The position numbers and the translations under genes were made by a program. A stretch of 64,000 nt of DNA from positions 248,001-312,000 of the forward strand of contig NZ_ABGR01000001.1 in NCBI RefSeq assembly GCF_000171815.1, in the 5' to 3' direction. This DNA comes from Vibrio sp. AND4 (GTDB lineage: Bacteria > Pseudomonadota > Gammaproteobacteria > Enterobacterales > Vibrionaceae). Position 1 is the first letter of the stretch. Every line of letters starts with the position of its first letter. Shown in pieces: positions 46,181-55,315 of this stretch. The notes under the pieces were generated by a model that was not told the origin of the DNA, did no database searches, and was given only the letters and a program-made list of their open reading frames with translations.

Positions 46181-49132
46181 ATGGATAATAAAACGATAGG
46201 TAAGGAATTCGATCCATCCAAAAGAGTGTTTCTAAAATATTCTTCGCTGTCGGCTATTACTGTGGCTGCTAGTGCCGCTTTTGTGCCGAGTAAAATTTTT
46301 GCTGCAACAAATAACACGTCATCATCAGAAAGTCTTACTTTAGAGGAGTTAGAAAATATTAACTTCTTCACAGAATACTCGGATGCACTGTATTTTTATG
46401 GGGTTGATCCTAAGAAGTTTGATAAACCTATTGATGAAGTACAGTATGTGGCAAACATAATGCTCAACGAGTCTATAAAGTATTATTTCGGCATAAGTCA
46501 CAGTGGAATAGCTGCTCAGATGGGATCAGCAATAAGTGCGAACGAAAAAATTCTTTCTCTCTCGAATGAACATGATACCGTTTGGGATGTAGTCCGTAGG
46601 CATGAAGATTATTTAAGAGAAATCATGCCAGAGTACATCGCACAAATGATACAAGGTACATACCAAAATAAAGCGAATTTAAGCAAGCTAAGACGTGATG
46701 AGAGGCTACAGCTTAACTCTTGGGATATGCATGGCATTCTTAAGAATATCTCATCAGAGGAAGAATCTCATAAATATCAAGTTCTTATGAGTGATCTTTG
46801 CAATATCGCTGTCGACTTTTCTAAATCCTCTGGTGCGAACAAACTGGCTCAGTATAAATCATCCGATGCAAGTAAATGGGCGGAAGAGCTGCATAATTCT
46901 GTTTTAGCGGATGCGAAAATAGAAGCCAGGATAGACTCTATGCATATTGAAAATAAGCGTTATGAGGCAAATCAACATAATACGCTTAGCCTTGTGAGTG
47001 CTATGAAGATTTTGAATAGTAACAGCTCAAGTAAATTATCAGCTGAGAGCAAAAAGGAGTTTGAAGATACCCTATATAATACTTTTTACTTAGCAGCAAG
47101 TTTGAGTATAAAATGGGGAAAATCAGGTGACAAATACTCAACAGTTAGCAATAGACGTCTAATAACTGAAACTATTGATAAACTGAGAAAAGACAGTAAC
47201 CCTGAGATACAGGAATTTTGGAAAAACTTCTTTCGTAAACACAATAAAAAAGACTTTGTAGCTACACTTACTAGCATGAATTCTGAAACAAGTGTTTACA
47301 GTACAGAAAGTGTCAGATACCTCACAGATCTGTATTCTGAATTCGATGACAATGCCAATGACAGTGATAAACTTCGGAGAAGACGAAGTATCCGCAGTGC
47401 AAGTACTACAGTTACAAATGAAATTATAAAATATGGCACAAGTCGCCTAAATAAGAAGATTTATAGGTCTGCTGGCGCTGGCACAACCGCTCCTTCTGCG
47501 GTATTAAATATTCTTCTTTTCCTCATCTCAACGGCTCATTACACTTGGGCAATTGCGGGTGGTGAAGAAGAACAAAAGGGTTTTGCAGATAAACTTGGTA
47601 TCGCAACTCAGATGTTTGAAACGCTTAACAGCATTACTCATCATGCTGCTGTTAAAGCTATTTCAAAATTTATGACAAAAAAAATACCGTCCCAAATCCA
47701 AAGCGGGAATGTATATTTTAGAAACTACGCAAACTTTTGGTTAAAACTATCAAGCAGTAAAGAAGCAACTTCAAGAGTAACAGCTAGAATAGCGAATACA
47801 ATCTTTAGCAATACTGCGGTGGCTAAATTCATTACCAAAGCATCTGTCTTACTCTCATTGGCAGGCTTAGGTTTCGCTATTTATGCTTTGGTCGAAACTA
47901 GTTATGCAGGTGAAACGGCAGATATCGTATTTGAAACGCTCAACGTTATCGTATCGTTTGTGGGAGTGATTGCAGGTTTTGGGGCACTCGCCGGCGCCGC
48001 ATTTGCGGCACCACTAGGCCTAGCTTTAGTTGCAGCCGCTGCTATCATTATGCTGGCCAAGTGGATATATGATGCAACGCTTCCAGTGTACGACTTTACA
48101 CCAATTAGGGACTTTACCAACAGTGTCATTGAACCAAATGGGTATCTTTTTGATGAGAATGGGAAGTTTCTTTCGATTGTAAAAGATAATCGAGGTTTTG
48201 ATTATCTTCAAAATACATCCTTCCAAACATTAGCATTGGACTCAGAAGACAACGGAACACTTGAACTGGAATATACGATATCTAATCCGCGAGCGATCGC
48301 TGTCTCACATAGCTCGTCTCGATATGGTGTCGTGTATTCTTTTGAACGATACATCAATAAAGATAACGCAAAAGCTTGCTATCAAGATTACAATTTGGTG
48401 TCTACGAAGGGCTTCAATAAAAAACTTAAATGGAGTGGTAGCCGAGAAATTGCTTCCGTTATTGCAGCCGTAGAATCAACAAGCACTTATAACGATACAG
48501 CAGCACTATTTTTATGCAAACTGAAGAGTGGCTCAACCGGGGCTTTCATGACAGACGGTTTGCATCGTAGCCCAAAATATAAAGTGGAAGGATTTGAAGT
48601 CGGTGATGGAGACATTCAAGATATTGTTGCTATCAACGGTCAAACAAAGATCGGGCTATTAATCGCGACCAAGAAAAATTTGTACCGAGTGGATTCGGGC
48701 TACAGAGCAACGAAGATCAACACCAGTCCTTTGACAAATAATGAAAGTACCATTCAGAGTGTCGAACTTCTAGCAGCTGGTAATAATGTGCACCTTTTAT
48801 TGAGATATGTCCAAAAGAACTCTCGGAAGTCTAGACCGGCTCAACTATTTACCGTTAGTCGTAGTGGTGAAGATCGTTATACGATCAAAGAAAGTGTGTT
48901 CTTCCAACTAAATACGGAAGATAGCGTGGTAAGTAGAGCTGCGTTTTATAACTCAACTCTTTGCAATGATTTCGTAGTAGTAGGTCCTAATGGCTATCGA
49001 AGAATGAAAGCAGTATATGATAAGGCTGAGACTACAATCATTGGCTTTGGTAACGGCTTAAACCTACCAAGTATTGATAATATAGACCAAGCAAAATTAC
49101 TTAAAAATACTTATTTTCAAACCGCAATATAA
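46181..49132 (+). CDS. large exported protein of unknown family, copy A
   Basis: 983 residues; I do not recognise the family. N terminus has a twin-arginine-like signal with Lys-Arg instead of Arg-Arg (KRVFLKYSSLSAITVAASAA, residues 14-33). Residues about 50-430 are helical and soluble. Hydrophobic stretches at about 441-457, 553-573 and 588-627 (LNVIVSFVGVIAGFGALAGA, then WIYDAT) are of the kind that pore-forming proteins insert. The C-terminal 300 residues are beta-rich, with repeated strand patterns (QTKIGLLIATKKNLYRV) and three cysteines conserved in copy B. AAGGG lies 9 bases before ATG. It is AT-rich, unlike the flanks. A secreted toxin-like role is a guess. Confidence 0.7.
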   Translation: MDNKTIGKEFDPSKRVFLKYSSLSAITVAASAAFVPSKIFAATNNTSSSESLTLEELENINFFTEYSDALYFYGVDPKKFDKPIDEVQYVANIMLNESIKYYFGISHSGIAAQMGSAISANEKILSLSNEHDTVWDVVRRHEDYLREIMPEYIAQMIQGTYQNKANLSKLRRDERLQLNSWDMHGILKNISSEEESHKYQVLMSDLCNIAVDFSKSSGANKLAQYKSSDASKWAEELHNSVLADAKIEARIDSMHIENKRYEANQHNTLSLVSAMKILNSNSSSKLSAESKKEFEDTLYNTFYLAASLSIKWGKSGDKYSTVSNRRLITETIDKLRKDSNPEIQEFWKNFFRKHNKKDFVATLTSMNSETSVYSTESVRYLTDLYSEFDDNANDSDKLRRRRSIRSASTTVTNEIIKYGTSRLNKKIYRSAGAGTTAPSAVLNILLFLISTAHYTWAIAGGEEEQKGFADKLGIATQMFETLNSITHHAAVKAISKFMTKKIPSQIQSGNVYFRNYANFWLKLSSSKEATSRVTARIANTIFSNTAVAKFITKASVLLSLAGLGFAIYALVETSYAGETADIVFETLNVIVSFVGVIAGFGALAGAAFAAPLGLALVAAAAIIMLAKWIYDATLPVYDFTPIRDFTNSVIEPNGYLFDENGKFLSIVKDNRGFDYLQNTSFQTLALDSEDNGTLELEYTISNPRAIAVSHSSSRYGVVYSFERYINKDNAKACYQDYNLVSTKGFNKKLKWSGSREIASVIAAVESTSTYNDTAALFLCKLKSGSTGAFMTDGLHRSPKYKVEGFEVGDGDIQDIVAINGQTKIGLLIATKKNLYRVDSGYRATKINTSPLTNNESTIQSVELLAAGNNVHLLLRYVQKNSRKSRPAQLFTVSRSGEDRYTIKESVFFQLNTEDSVVSRAAFYNSTLCNDFVVVGPNGYRRMKAVYDKAETTIIGFGNGLNLPSIDNIDQAKLLKNTYFQTAI

Positions 49133-49200
49133 GTGAGACAGTCATTTTTATTGGGGACACTGATCGTTTAGCAAGCTTAACGATCTTCCCTAGTGTTCAT

Positions 49201-49234
49201 AATCGGTCGTAACGTCAGTTACGACCGATTTTTG
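49201..49234 (+). terminator. terminator of copy A
   Basis: AATCGGTCGTAAC (49201-49213), loop GTCA, GTTACGACCGATT (49218-49230), then TTTG: a 13-bp perfect stem. Confidence 0.88.
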
Positions 49235-49272
49235 GGTTTGAACACTCAAAAGAGTCATACCAACCAATAGAA

Positions 49273-49818
49273 TTAGTCAATTTTCTTTGTCTGTTGGGCT
49301 TTCAAGCTTGTCTTGAGAATTTTTGCCATTGTATTGCCTTTCTTAGGTTTATGGGGTTCTTTGACATGTATTGTTTCAATACAACCAGAAAAAAATTCAA
49401 ATGCGCGGCCGAAACCTCTAAAATACAACCCTTCGACTGGTGTAACCTCGAATAATTTAAAGTCGTCAACATCAAAAAGTCCAGAAGCAAAAATGCCAAG
49501 TTTTTCATCAAACTTACTTCGAATTTCATTATTTTTGTTAATATTTTTAACATTACATTCCATTGTTAATCTTTTTCTTGAGAATAAGTTGTTTTTTATT
49601 GTTGCCTCTGAGGTAATTATAACAGATGTCTTACATCCAAGTTTGTAGTAATAGGTTTGTCTAGCTAGGTCTGAAGACAGAATATAAAATTTACCATTAT
49701 GGTAAATAGTAGGGTGACTAGCAATAAATGGTAAACTTTTTCTAGTATCGTCTATCGCAACAGTTACCTCTTTAGCTGTTTGCATTAATGTTTCAATTTC
49801 ATCTCTAATATCACTCAT
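49273..49818 (-). CDS. HugZ/HutZ-like (PNPOx fold) protein
   Basis: 181 residues from ATG 49818 (GAAGG 6 bases upstream; ATG 49824 is another option). Features of the heme-utilisation HugZ/HutZ group: SHPTIYHNGKFYILSSDLARQTYYY, SRKRLTMECNV, LGIFASGLFDVDDFKLFEV and YFRGFGRAFEF. The family has a split-barrel flavin-type fold and binds heme. It is AT-rich, ends in a Lys-rich tail and lies between the two large paralogues on the other strand. The C-terminal heme-binding His region of HutZ is not evident, so heme use is uncertain. Confidence 0.65.
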   Translation of the reverse strand: MSDIRDEIETLMQTAKEVTVAIDDTRKSLPFIASHPTIYHNGKFYILSSDLARQTYYYKLGCKTSVIITSEATIKNNLFSRKRLTMECNVKNINKNNEIRSKFDEKLGIFASGLFDVDDFKLFEVTPVEGLYFRGFGRAFEFFSGCIETIHVKEPHKPKKGNTMAKILKTSLKAQQTKKID

Positions 49819-49824
49819 AGCCAT

Positions 49825-50472
49825 CCTTCGTTCATAAAAGCATTATATTTATGGATGGTACTAGTTTATAATTATTTTTGTGTGACATGTTTCATAAAGT
49901 TCAAAATGTCTTTGTCGAGAGATTTAACTTTATTAGCCTTGATTTCTGCTTAGCAGGTCACCTTTCTATAAATACTGATTTCCACGTTAACGACCGATAA
50001 TAATAAATATAACGATTTTCCATTTTATTGCGCTATTTACATGAATCGCGAATTACAACGTAGTATCCCTTTGTTGCATAAGCGTTAGTGTATGATATAT
50101 CGATTTGTCTAATTAAATTTGGAATATGTCAAATGGCATTAAAGCCTGCCCTAAACTAAAGTATTAAAATAAATGGCATATCCCATTTGATATAATTGTT
50201 AATAAAAACAAGTAAACCTATTGCGCTTTCTATCACTTTTGTATTTTGTATAAAATTACCACTTCTATTTATTTTATTTAATATTCATTATTAAAAGCAT
50301 AAATGAAATTTTGGTAATACCTTACTTACATATATAATTTTATGGCTACTAATTTTAATTACTTATGTAAAAGGTTTTTCTATATGTCATTTAAATTGTG
50401 AATATATCTATCAATAGAGTTATTTTTCTGGCGAATGTCTTCAGTTTAGACAAAGTTAAGGGTTCCATTATC
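49825..50472. other. AT-rich region between the accessory genes
   Basis: About 650 bases without a gene. It carries AAATGGCAT twice (50131-50139, 50171-50179) and an inverted match between ATATGTCAAATGG (50124-50136) and CCATTTGATAT (50183-50193). The right part is the duplicated leader of copy B (see 45419-46180). The frame of copy B extends upstream to a GTG at 50398, but this part lies in the leader. Confidence 0.5.
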
Positions 50473-53445
50473 ATGGTTAATAAAACTATAAGTAAGAAAT
50501 TTGATCCAACAAAAAGAGTGTTTTTGAAATATTCTTCACTATCCGCTATCACTATTGCAGCAAGTGCTGCTTTTGTGCCTAAAACGGTTTTTTCTGCAGT
50601 AAATGACATGCCTCTATCATCAAGCGACCTTAGTTTAGAAGAGTTAGAAAAAATTAACTTTTACACAAAGTATTCGGACGCACTTTATCAGTATGGGGTT
50701 GAACCAGCAGGTTTCGATGATCCTGTTGATGAAGTTCAATACATAGCGAGTTTACTGTTAACTGAGTCTATCAAGTTTGTATTCCATGCAAATTATCATT
50801 ATATTGCAGTCTGGATGGGCCCTGACATGGAGTATAACGACAGCCTTCTTAACCTCCAAGATAGCGGTAATGGTTCGAACGTTTATTCAATCATTAATAA
50901 ACATCGGAATTATCTAAATGATATAATGCCAGAATATGTCTCACAAATGATACAAAGCACATATCAAGATGCAAGCAGGTTAAACGCTTTACCTCGTAAG
51001 GAGAGGCACCAGCTTAACTCATGGGATATGTACGGCATACTAAAAAACATATCGCAAGAGAAAGAGTCTACAGAATATCAAGATCTTATGAACGACTTTT
51101 ACAATCTAGCTGTTGATCATGCTACGACCTCTGGAGCAAGTAAACTGTCTGATTACAAAAGAAGTAATCCAGAACAATGGGTGAGAGACTTATATTCATC
51201 TGTTTTACAAGATGACAAAGTAGAAGCAAGAATGGACTCTATGAATATAGAGAATAGCAGCTATGTAGATAATCAAAATAATACGCTCAGCCTTGCGAGT
51301 GCCGCGAAGATTTTGAATAGCCAAAATTCTAATGGGTTGTCAGATGATTGTTTTAAAAGGTTTGAAGATACGATATACACAACCTTCATTTTATCAGCAA
51401 GTTTGAGCACAAAATGGGGACAAAAAGGTGATGAGTACTCAGCAGTAAACAATACAGATACTATAAATGAAACTCTTGAGTTACTTAGAAGCAGCAGTAA
51501 CGATGATATTCAATTATTTTTGAATGATTTTTTTGCTGTCAATAACAAAGATGATTTTATTAACTTCCTTACATCTATGAATGCCGATCAAAGTATTTAT
51601 AGTCAAGAAAGTGTCGATAGAATTACGGTTGCGTATCCTGAGTTTGATGACAATAATTACCAAGACTACGGAGTCGCTGATAAGCTGCAAACAAGAGAAA
51701 GTTTCAAAAGTGCGAGTGTCGTAGGTTCTGATCCGATCATAGCGTTTGCTCAAAGCCGAATCACTAAGATGATAATGAGGCAAGGTAAGAGAACAAACGC
51801 TCCTTCTGCGATATTAAATATGTTTCTTTTTATCGTTGGAACCAGTCATTACTCGTGGGCTATTGCGGGGTCTGATGAAAAGCAAATGGGTTTTGCTGAT
51901 AACCTTGGCATAGGAGTTGCGATGTTTGAAACGACAGCCAGCCTTGGCTATTACGCTGCTGTTAAGGCTATTTCTAAGTTCATGACGAAAAACGCACCAT
52001 CCCAGATAGCCAAAGGGACGATGTACTTTAAAAACTATGCAAATTTTTGGTTGGGCGTATCAAACACTAACAAAGTGATTTCTAGATTAACAACGCGAAT
52101 CGCTGATGCAATCTTTAGTCAATCCGCTTTAGCTAAATTTATCACTAAAGCATCATTTGCCTTGTCATTGGTGAGTTTAGGTTTTGGCATCACGGCTATG
52201 GTTGAAGCCGGGTATTCTGGGAATACAGTAGATATTGTATTCGAAGCACTCAATGTTGTTGTATCGACGGTAGGAGTGATTGCAGGGTATGGAGCATTAA
52301 TCGGAGCTGCATTTGCAGGGCCTGTAGGCCTAGCTGTGCTCGGTGTTACTGCTCTCCTTATGATTGCAAGATGGGTCTATGATGCAACCAAACCTGAATA
52401 TGAAGATACTAGAATTGAGGAATTTACAAACCAGGTCGTCAAGAAACACGGTTATATGTTTGATGAAATAGGTAAGTTTCTTACGGTTGTACAAGACACT
52501 AGAGGATTTTATTACCTTAAAAATACATCTTTGCAAACGTTAGAACTGGATTCAGAAAATAATGAATCATACGAGCTTGATGAAAGGATGGAATACCCGC
52601 GAGCTGTCTCTATCTCAATGAATCCAGATAGGTATGGTGTTGTATATTCCTTTGATGGTTACATTAACCCTGATAATCACCGTGCTTGTTATGAAGACTA
52701 TAACGCAGTATGTGAAAACGGTTTTAAGAACAAAATGGATTGGACACCTAGCAGCGAAGTTAGGGCTGTTATTGCCGCCGTCGAGTCAACAAGCCTGTTT
52801 GGTGCTACTAAATCACGAGCACTATTTTGGTGCAAATTGGATTACAATAAATCAGCAGTCTACATGACAGATGGTCTAGATGAAAGTCCGCGACATCAAC
52901 TGGAAGGCTTTGAAGAAGGTGATAATGATATTCAAGATATTGCTGCAATCAATGATCAAAACGAAACGGTACTTTTAATTGCTACCAAGAAGAATTTATA
53001 CCGAGCAACTAACAACTGGAGAGTCCAAAAAATTAACTCGACTCCGCTGACGGAAGAGGAAAACATCCATAGCGTCGAGCTTTATGCGGCTGGGGATATT
53101 GCGCACCTAATAATAAGATTTACCCCACTGCACGGTGGGACGTCGAGTCAAGCCCAACTATTTACCGTTAGTAGCAGTGGCGTCGAGTACGATACAATCA
53201 GAGAGAGTGCTGTTTTTGAACTAGATATTGACGATAGATTAATATGTAGAAAAGCATTCTATGATGGAACGGTTTGTAACGATTTTGTCGCAATTGGCCC
53301 TCGTTCTTACAGAAGAATGAAAGCCACACTAGATGAGAATGAGTCTAGAATTATTGGTTTTGGTAGCGGTTTGGACCTAGCGAGTATTTCGCCGATGAAC
53401 CAAGCAGTGTTACTTAAAAATACCTATCTTCATATGGCGATATAA
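50473..53445 (+). CDS. large exported protein of unknown family, copy B
   Basis: 990 residues from ATG 50473 (AAGGG 10 bases upstream, as in copy A). It is a paralogue of copy A over its whole length, roughly half to 60 percent identical in regions compared by eye. Shared parts: TKRVFLKYSSLSAIT signal, LEELEKINFYTKYSDALY, NSWDMYGILKNIS, a hydrophobic hairpin (SLVSLGFGITAMVEAGYSG and VVVSTVGVIAGYGALIGAAF), and the end CNDFVAIGPRSYRRMK with LLKNTY. Conserved Cys residues sit in RACYEDYN, FWCKLDY and VCNDFV. The unrecognised family, tandem copies and AT-rich DNA suggest an acquired, duplicated secreted protein. Confidence 0.7.
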   Translation: MVNKTISKKFDPTKRVFLKYSSLSAITIAASAAFVPKTVFSAVNDMPLSSSDLSLEELEKINFYTKYSDALYQYGVEPAGFDDPVDEVQYIASLLLTESIKFVFHANYHYIAVWMGPDMEYNDSLLNLQDSGNGSNVYSIINKHRNYLNDIMPEYVSQMIQSTYQDASRLNALPRKERHQLNSWDMYGILKNISQEKESTEYQDLMNDFYNLAVDHATTSGASKLSDYKRSNPEQWVRDLYSSVLQDDKVEARMDSMNIENSSYVDNQNNTLSLASAAKILNSQNSNGLSDDCFKRFEDTIYTTFILSASLSTKWGQKGDEYSAVNNTDTINETLELLRSSSNDDIQLFLNDFFAVNNKDDFINFLTSMNADQSIYSQESVDRITVAYPEFDDNNYQDYGVADKLQTRESFKSASVVGSDPIIAFAQSRITKMIMRQGKRTNAPSAILNMFLFIVGTSHYSWAIAGSDEKQMGFADNLGIGVAMFETTASLGYYAAVKAISKFMTKNAPSQIAKGTMYFKNYANFWLGVSNTNKVISRLTTRIADAIFSQSALAKFITKASFALSLVSLGFGITAMVEAGYSGNTVDIVFEALNVVVSTVGVIAGYGALIGAAFAGPVGLAVLGVTALLMIARWVYDATKPEYEDTRIEEFTNQVVKKHGYMFDEIGKFLTVVQDTRGFYYLKNTSLQTLELDSENNESYELDERMEYPRAVSISMNPDRYGVVYSFDGYINPDNHRACYEDYNAVCENGFKNKMDWTPSSEVRAVIAAVESTSLFGATKSRALFWCKLDYNKSAVYMTDGLDESPRHQLEGFEEGDNDIQDIAAINDQNETVLLIATKKNLYRATNNWRVQKINSTPLTEEENIHSVELYAAGDIAHLIIRFTPLHGGTSSQAQLFTVSSSGVEYDTIRESAVFELDIDDRLICRKAFYDGTVCNDFVAIGPRSYRRMKATLDENESRIIGFGSGLDLASISPMNQAVLLKNTYLHMAI

Positions 53446-53449
53446 TTAA

Positions 53450-53480
53450 AAAAGGCCACCTTGTTACAAGGTGGCCTTTT
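53450..53480 (+). terminator. terminator of copy B
   Basis: AAAAGGCCACCTTG (53450-53463), loop TTA, CAAGGTGGCCTTTT (53467-53480): a 14-bp perfect stem just after the stop. Confidence 0.9.
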
Positions 53481-53623
53481 GCTTATGACGCCGCTTTATC
53501 TCTGTGCTGCAGATTATGCTGGTCGTACTAATTCATCATAAATCAAGCTTGTTTTTGAACAATAGTGGCAAAGAGAGTCAGCTAGTATAATAAAGATAGA
53601 TGGTATCACTTGGCTGAGGGTAT

Positions 53624-53654
53624 AAAAAAGCTCGCGATGTAGGCGAGCTTTTTT
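53624..53654. terminator. bidirectional terminator
   Basis: AAAAAAGCTCGC (53624-53635), loop GATGTAG, GCGAGCTTTTTT (53643-53654). On the minus strand it ends the gene at 53670-53918. Confidence 0.87.
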
Positions 53655-53669
53655 CATTTAAATGCGCTA

Positions 53670-53918
53670 TCAATGCTTACGCTGTGGTCCGTTTCGAACG
53701 ATGTCTTTTCCATGTTCGTAAACGTGTTGAGAAACCCAACGGCCAAGCACCAATTGATGCTTGTCATCCATTACTGCCACAAATGGACGTCTATCCGAAT
53801 TGGTCGTTGCCAATGCTACGCCAGTGACGCCATCAAGACCGAGAGCGCCACTTTCAATTAGGTGTAGGAATGCTTCCAGCTCTTCCAATGTTTCGATAAT
53901 GTGATTATCAATATCCAT
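53670..53918 (-). CDS. small protein of unknown function
   Basis: 82 residues from ATG 53918, with GAGG/GAAG upstream; three more codons from a TTG are possible. Soluble, acidic N terminus (MDIDNHIIETLEELEAFLHL) and a beta-like central part (TGVALATTNSDRRPFVAVMD, then HQLVLGRWVSQHVYEHGKDI). No family recognised. The terminator at 53624-53654 supports it. Confidence 0.68.
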   Translation of the reverse strand: MDIDNHIIETLEELEAFLHLIESGALGLDGVTGVALATTNSDRRPFVAVMDDKHQLVLGRWVSQHVYEHGKDIVRNGPQRKH

Positions 53919-54153
53919 TGTCTTCAACCTCTTCGAATTACAGATATTTAATGGTCGCGTACTCTACCTAACTTACCGCTAGAAACCAAGTTAGGATTTA
54001 CGCAGAAGAACACCAAACAACAGGTTATTGACTTGATATCAGTTGTGATGTGGGATGTGCTCCATTTTGATACAGAATACTTAGATTTGTGACACTATGC
54101 TGTTGTAAATTTAAAACCCAACCATGGTGTCATATTATTAAGAGCGGCGTCCG

Positions 54154-54792
54154 ATGAAGAAAGTGTTAATTGCAGGCTTTGAGCCATTTGGGGGGGAATC
54201 CATCAACCCTGCTTTAGAAGCTGTAAAGCGACTTGATGGCAGGAAACTCGATGGTGGGGAAGTGGTTATTTGCCAAGTGCCGGTCGTTCGTTACGAATCA
54301 ATCGATAAGGTGGTGAGGGCGATAGAGCGGTATCAACCGGACATTGTAATTACAGTTGGCCAGGGGGCAGGGCGCGCTGCGATTACGCCGGAGCGTGTGG
54401 CAATCAATGTGGATGATTTTCGTATTCCTGATAACGCTGGTAATCAGCCCATTGACGAGCCAGTTATCCCAGACGCACCAGACGCGTATTTTACCACTTT
54501 ACCCATTAAGGCAATAACGCGTGCTTTGCAAAAGGTAAGTATTCCATGTCATGTCTCAAATACGGCGGGGACATTCGTTTGTAACCACTTGTTTTATGGT
54601 ATTGGGCATTACTTACGTTATCGAACAATTCGCCATGGCTTTGTACATATCCCTCTTCTACCCGAGCAAAACGTTTTAGGTATTCAGCCAACCATGTCGC
54701 TGGATGTTATTGTGGAAGGATTAGCGATCTTAGCTCAAGCAACGATTGATCATGAATCTGACATTGCGGTTGCTGCTGGTCAAATTTGTTAA
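54154..54792 (+). CDS. pcp: pyroglutamyl-peptidase I
   Basis: 212 residues. It removes N-terminal pyroglutamate from peptides. Catalytic residues Glu80 (TPERVAIN), Cys143 ([13 protein letters not shown]) and His165 ([10 protein letters not shown]) are all present, with [12 protein letters not shown] at the start. Cysteine peptidase of the cytoplasm. Single gene. Confidence 0.95.
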   Translation: MKKVLIAGFEPFGGESINPALEAVKRLDGRKLDGGEVVICQVPVVRYESIDKVVRAIERYQPDIVITVGQGAGRAAITPERVAINVDDFRIPDNAGNQPIDEPVIPDAPDAYFTTLPIKAITRALQKVSIPCHVSNTAGTFVCNHLFYGIGHYLRYRTIRHGFVHIPLLPEQNVLGIQPTMSLDVIVEGLAILAQATIDHESDIAVAAGQIC

Positions 54793-54973
54793 CAGCAGAA
54801 TTCGCCCAAGCATCTCTGGGCGAATTGGGTGCACAACTACACCGATCTATGATTATGCTCGGTACTGTTAAGTCGCTCAAATTTTGTGGCGTTTGAAAAG
54901 AGTAGCATTGCGCTTTGAAGTAGAGAAGTAACCCGGATTCATTTGGTCTCTCGTTCAAATAAGGTGAACTATT

Positions 54974-55252
54974 ATGAAAAGCAATAGAAGTAAGCTCATT
55001 GCACTCTCTTCTGCGTTTGTTTTCGCTTTGTCTATTATCGGATTAAAATTTGAAAATACCCTCGGACTGTTTCCTATCCTTGTAGCAATTGTCGCATTCT
55101 TTATTTGTGTGATTCATACTAGCATGCACCTTTCTGGAGTCACCAATGGAGATGTATTGGGTTATTTTCAACAAGCTTATCAAGAACCAATGCAACCAAC
55201 AGAAGCGGAATCACAACGCAAAGGCGAAGGCTCTCAAGACAAAAATCGTTGA
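54974..55252 (+). CDS. small two-helix membrane protein of unknown function
   Basis: 92 residues. Two membrane helices at about 8-24 and 30-50 (LGLFPILVAIVAFFICVIHTS), then a charged cytoplasmic tail rich in Gln, Glu and Lys. AAGGTG upstream gives a possible ribosome site. It lies 64 bases before the CobW-type gene and could share its transcript. Family not recognised. Confidence 0.65.
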   Translation: MKSNRSKLIALSSAFVFALSIIGLKFENTLGLFPILVAIVAFFICVIHTSMHLSGVTNGDVLGYFQQAYQEPMQPTEAESQRKGEGSQDKNR

Positions 55253-55315
55253 AGCATGTCACGTTCTCCGTATACTTTGAGAAAGCACTAAAGCATAAGC
55301 TTGTCGGAGAAACAC

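Noticed and set aside
45419..53669. Integrative element with attachment sites or a CRISPR array
   Set aside because: No integrase, transposase, tRNA border, long direct repeats or regularly spaced repeats were seen in or around the block.
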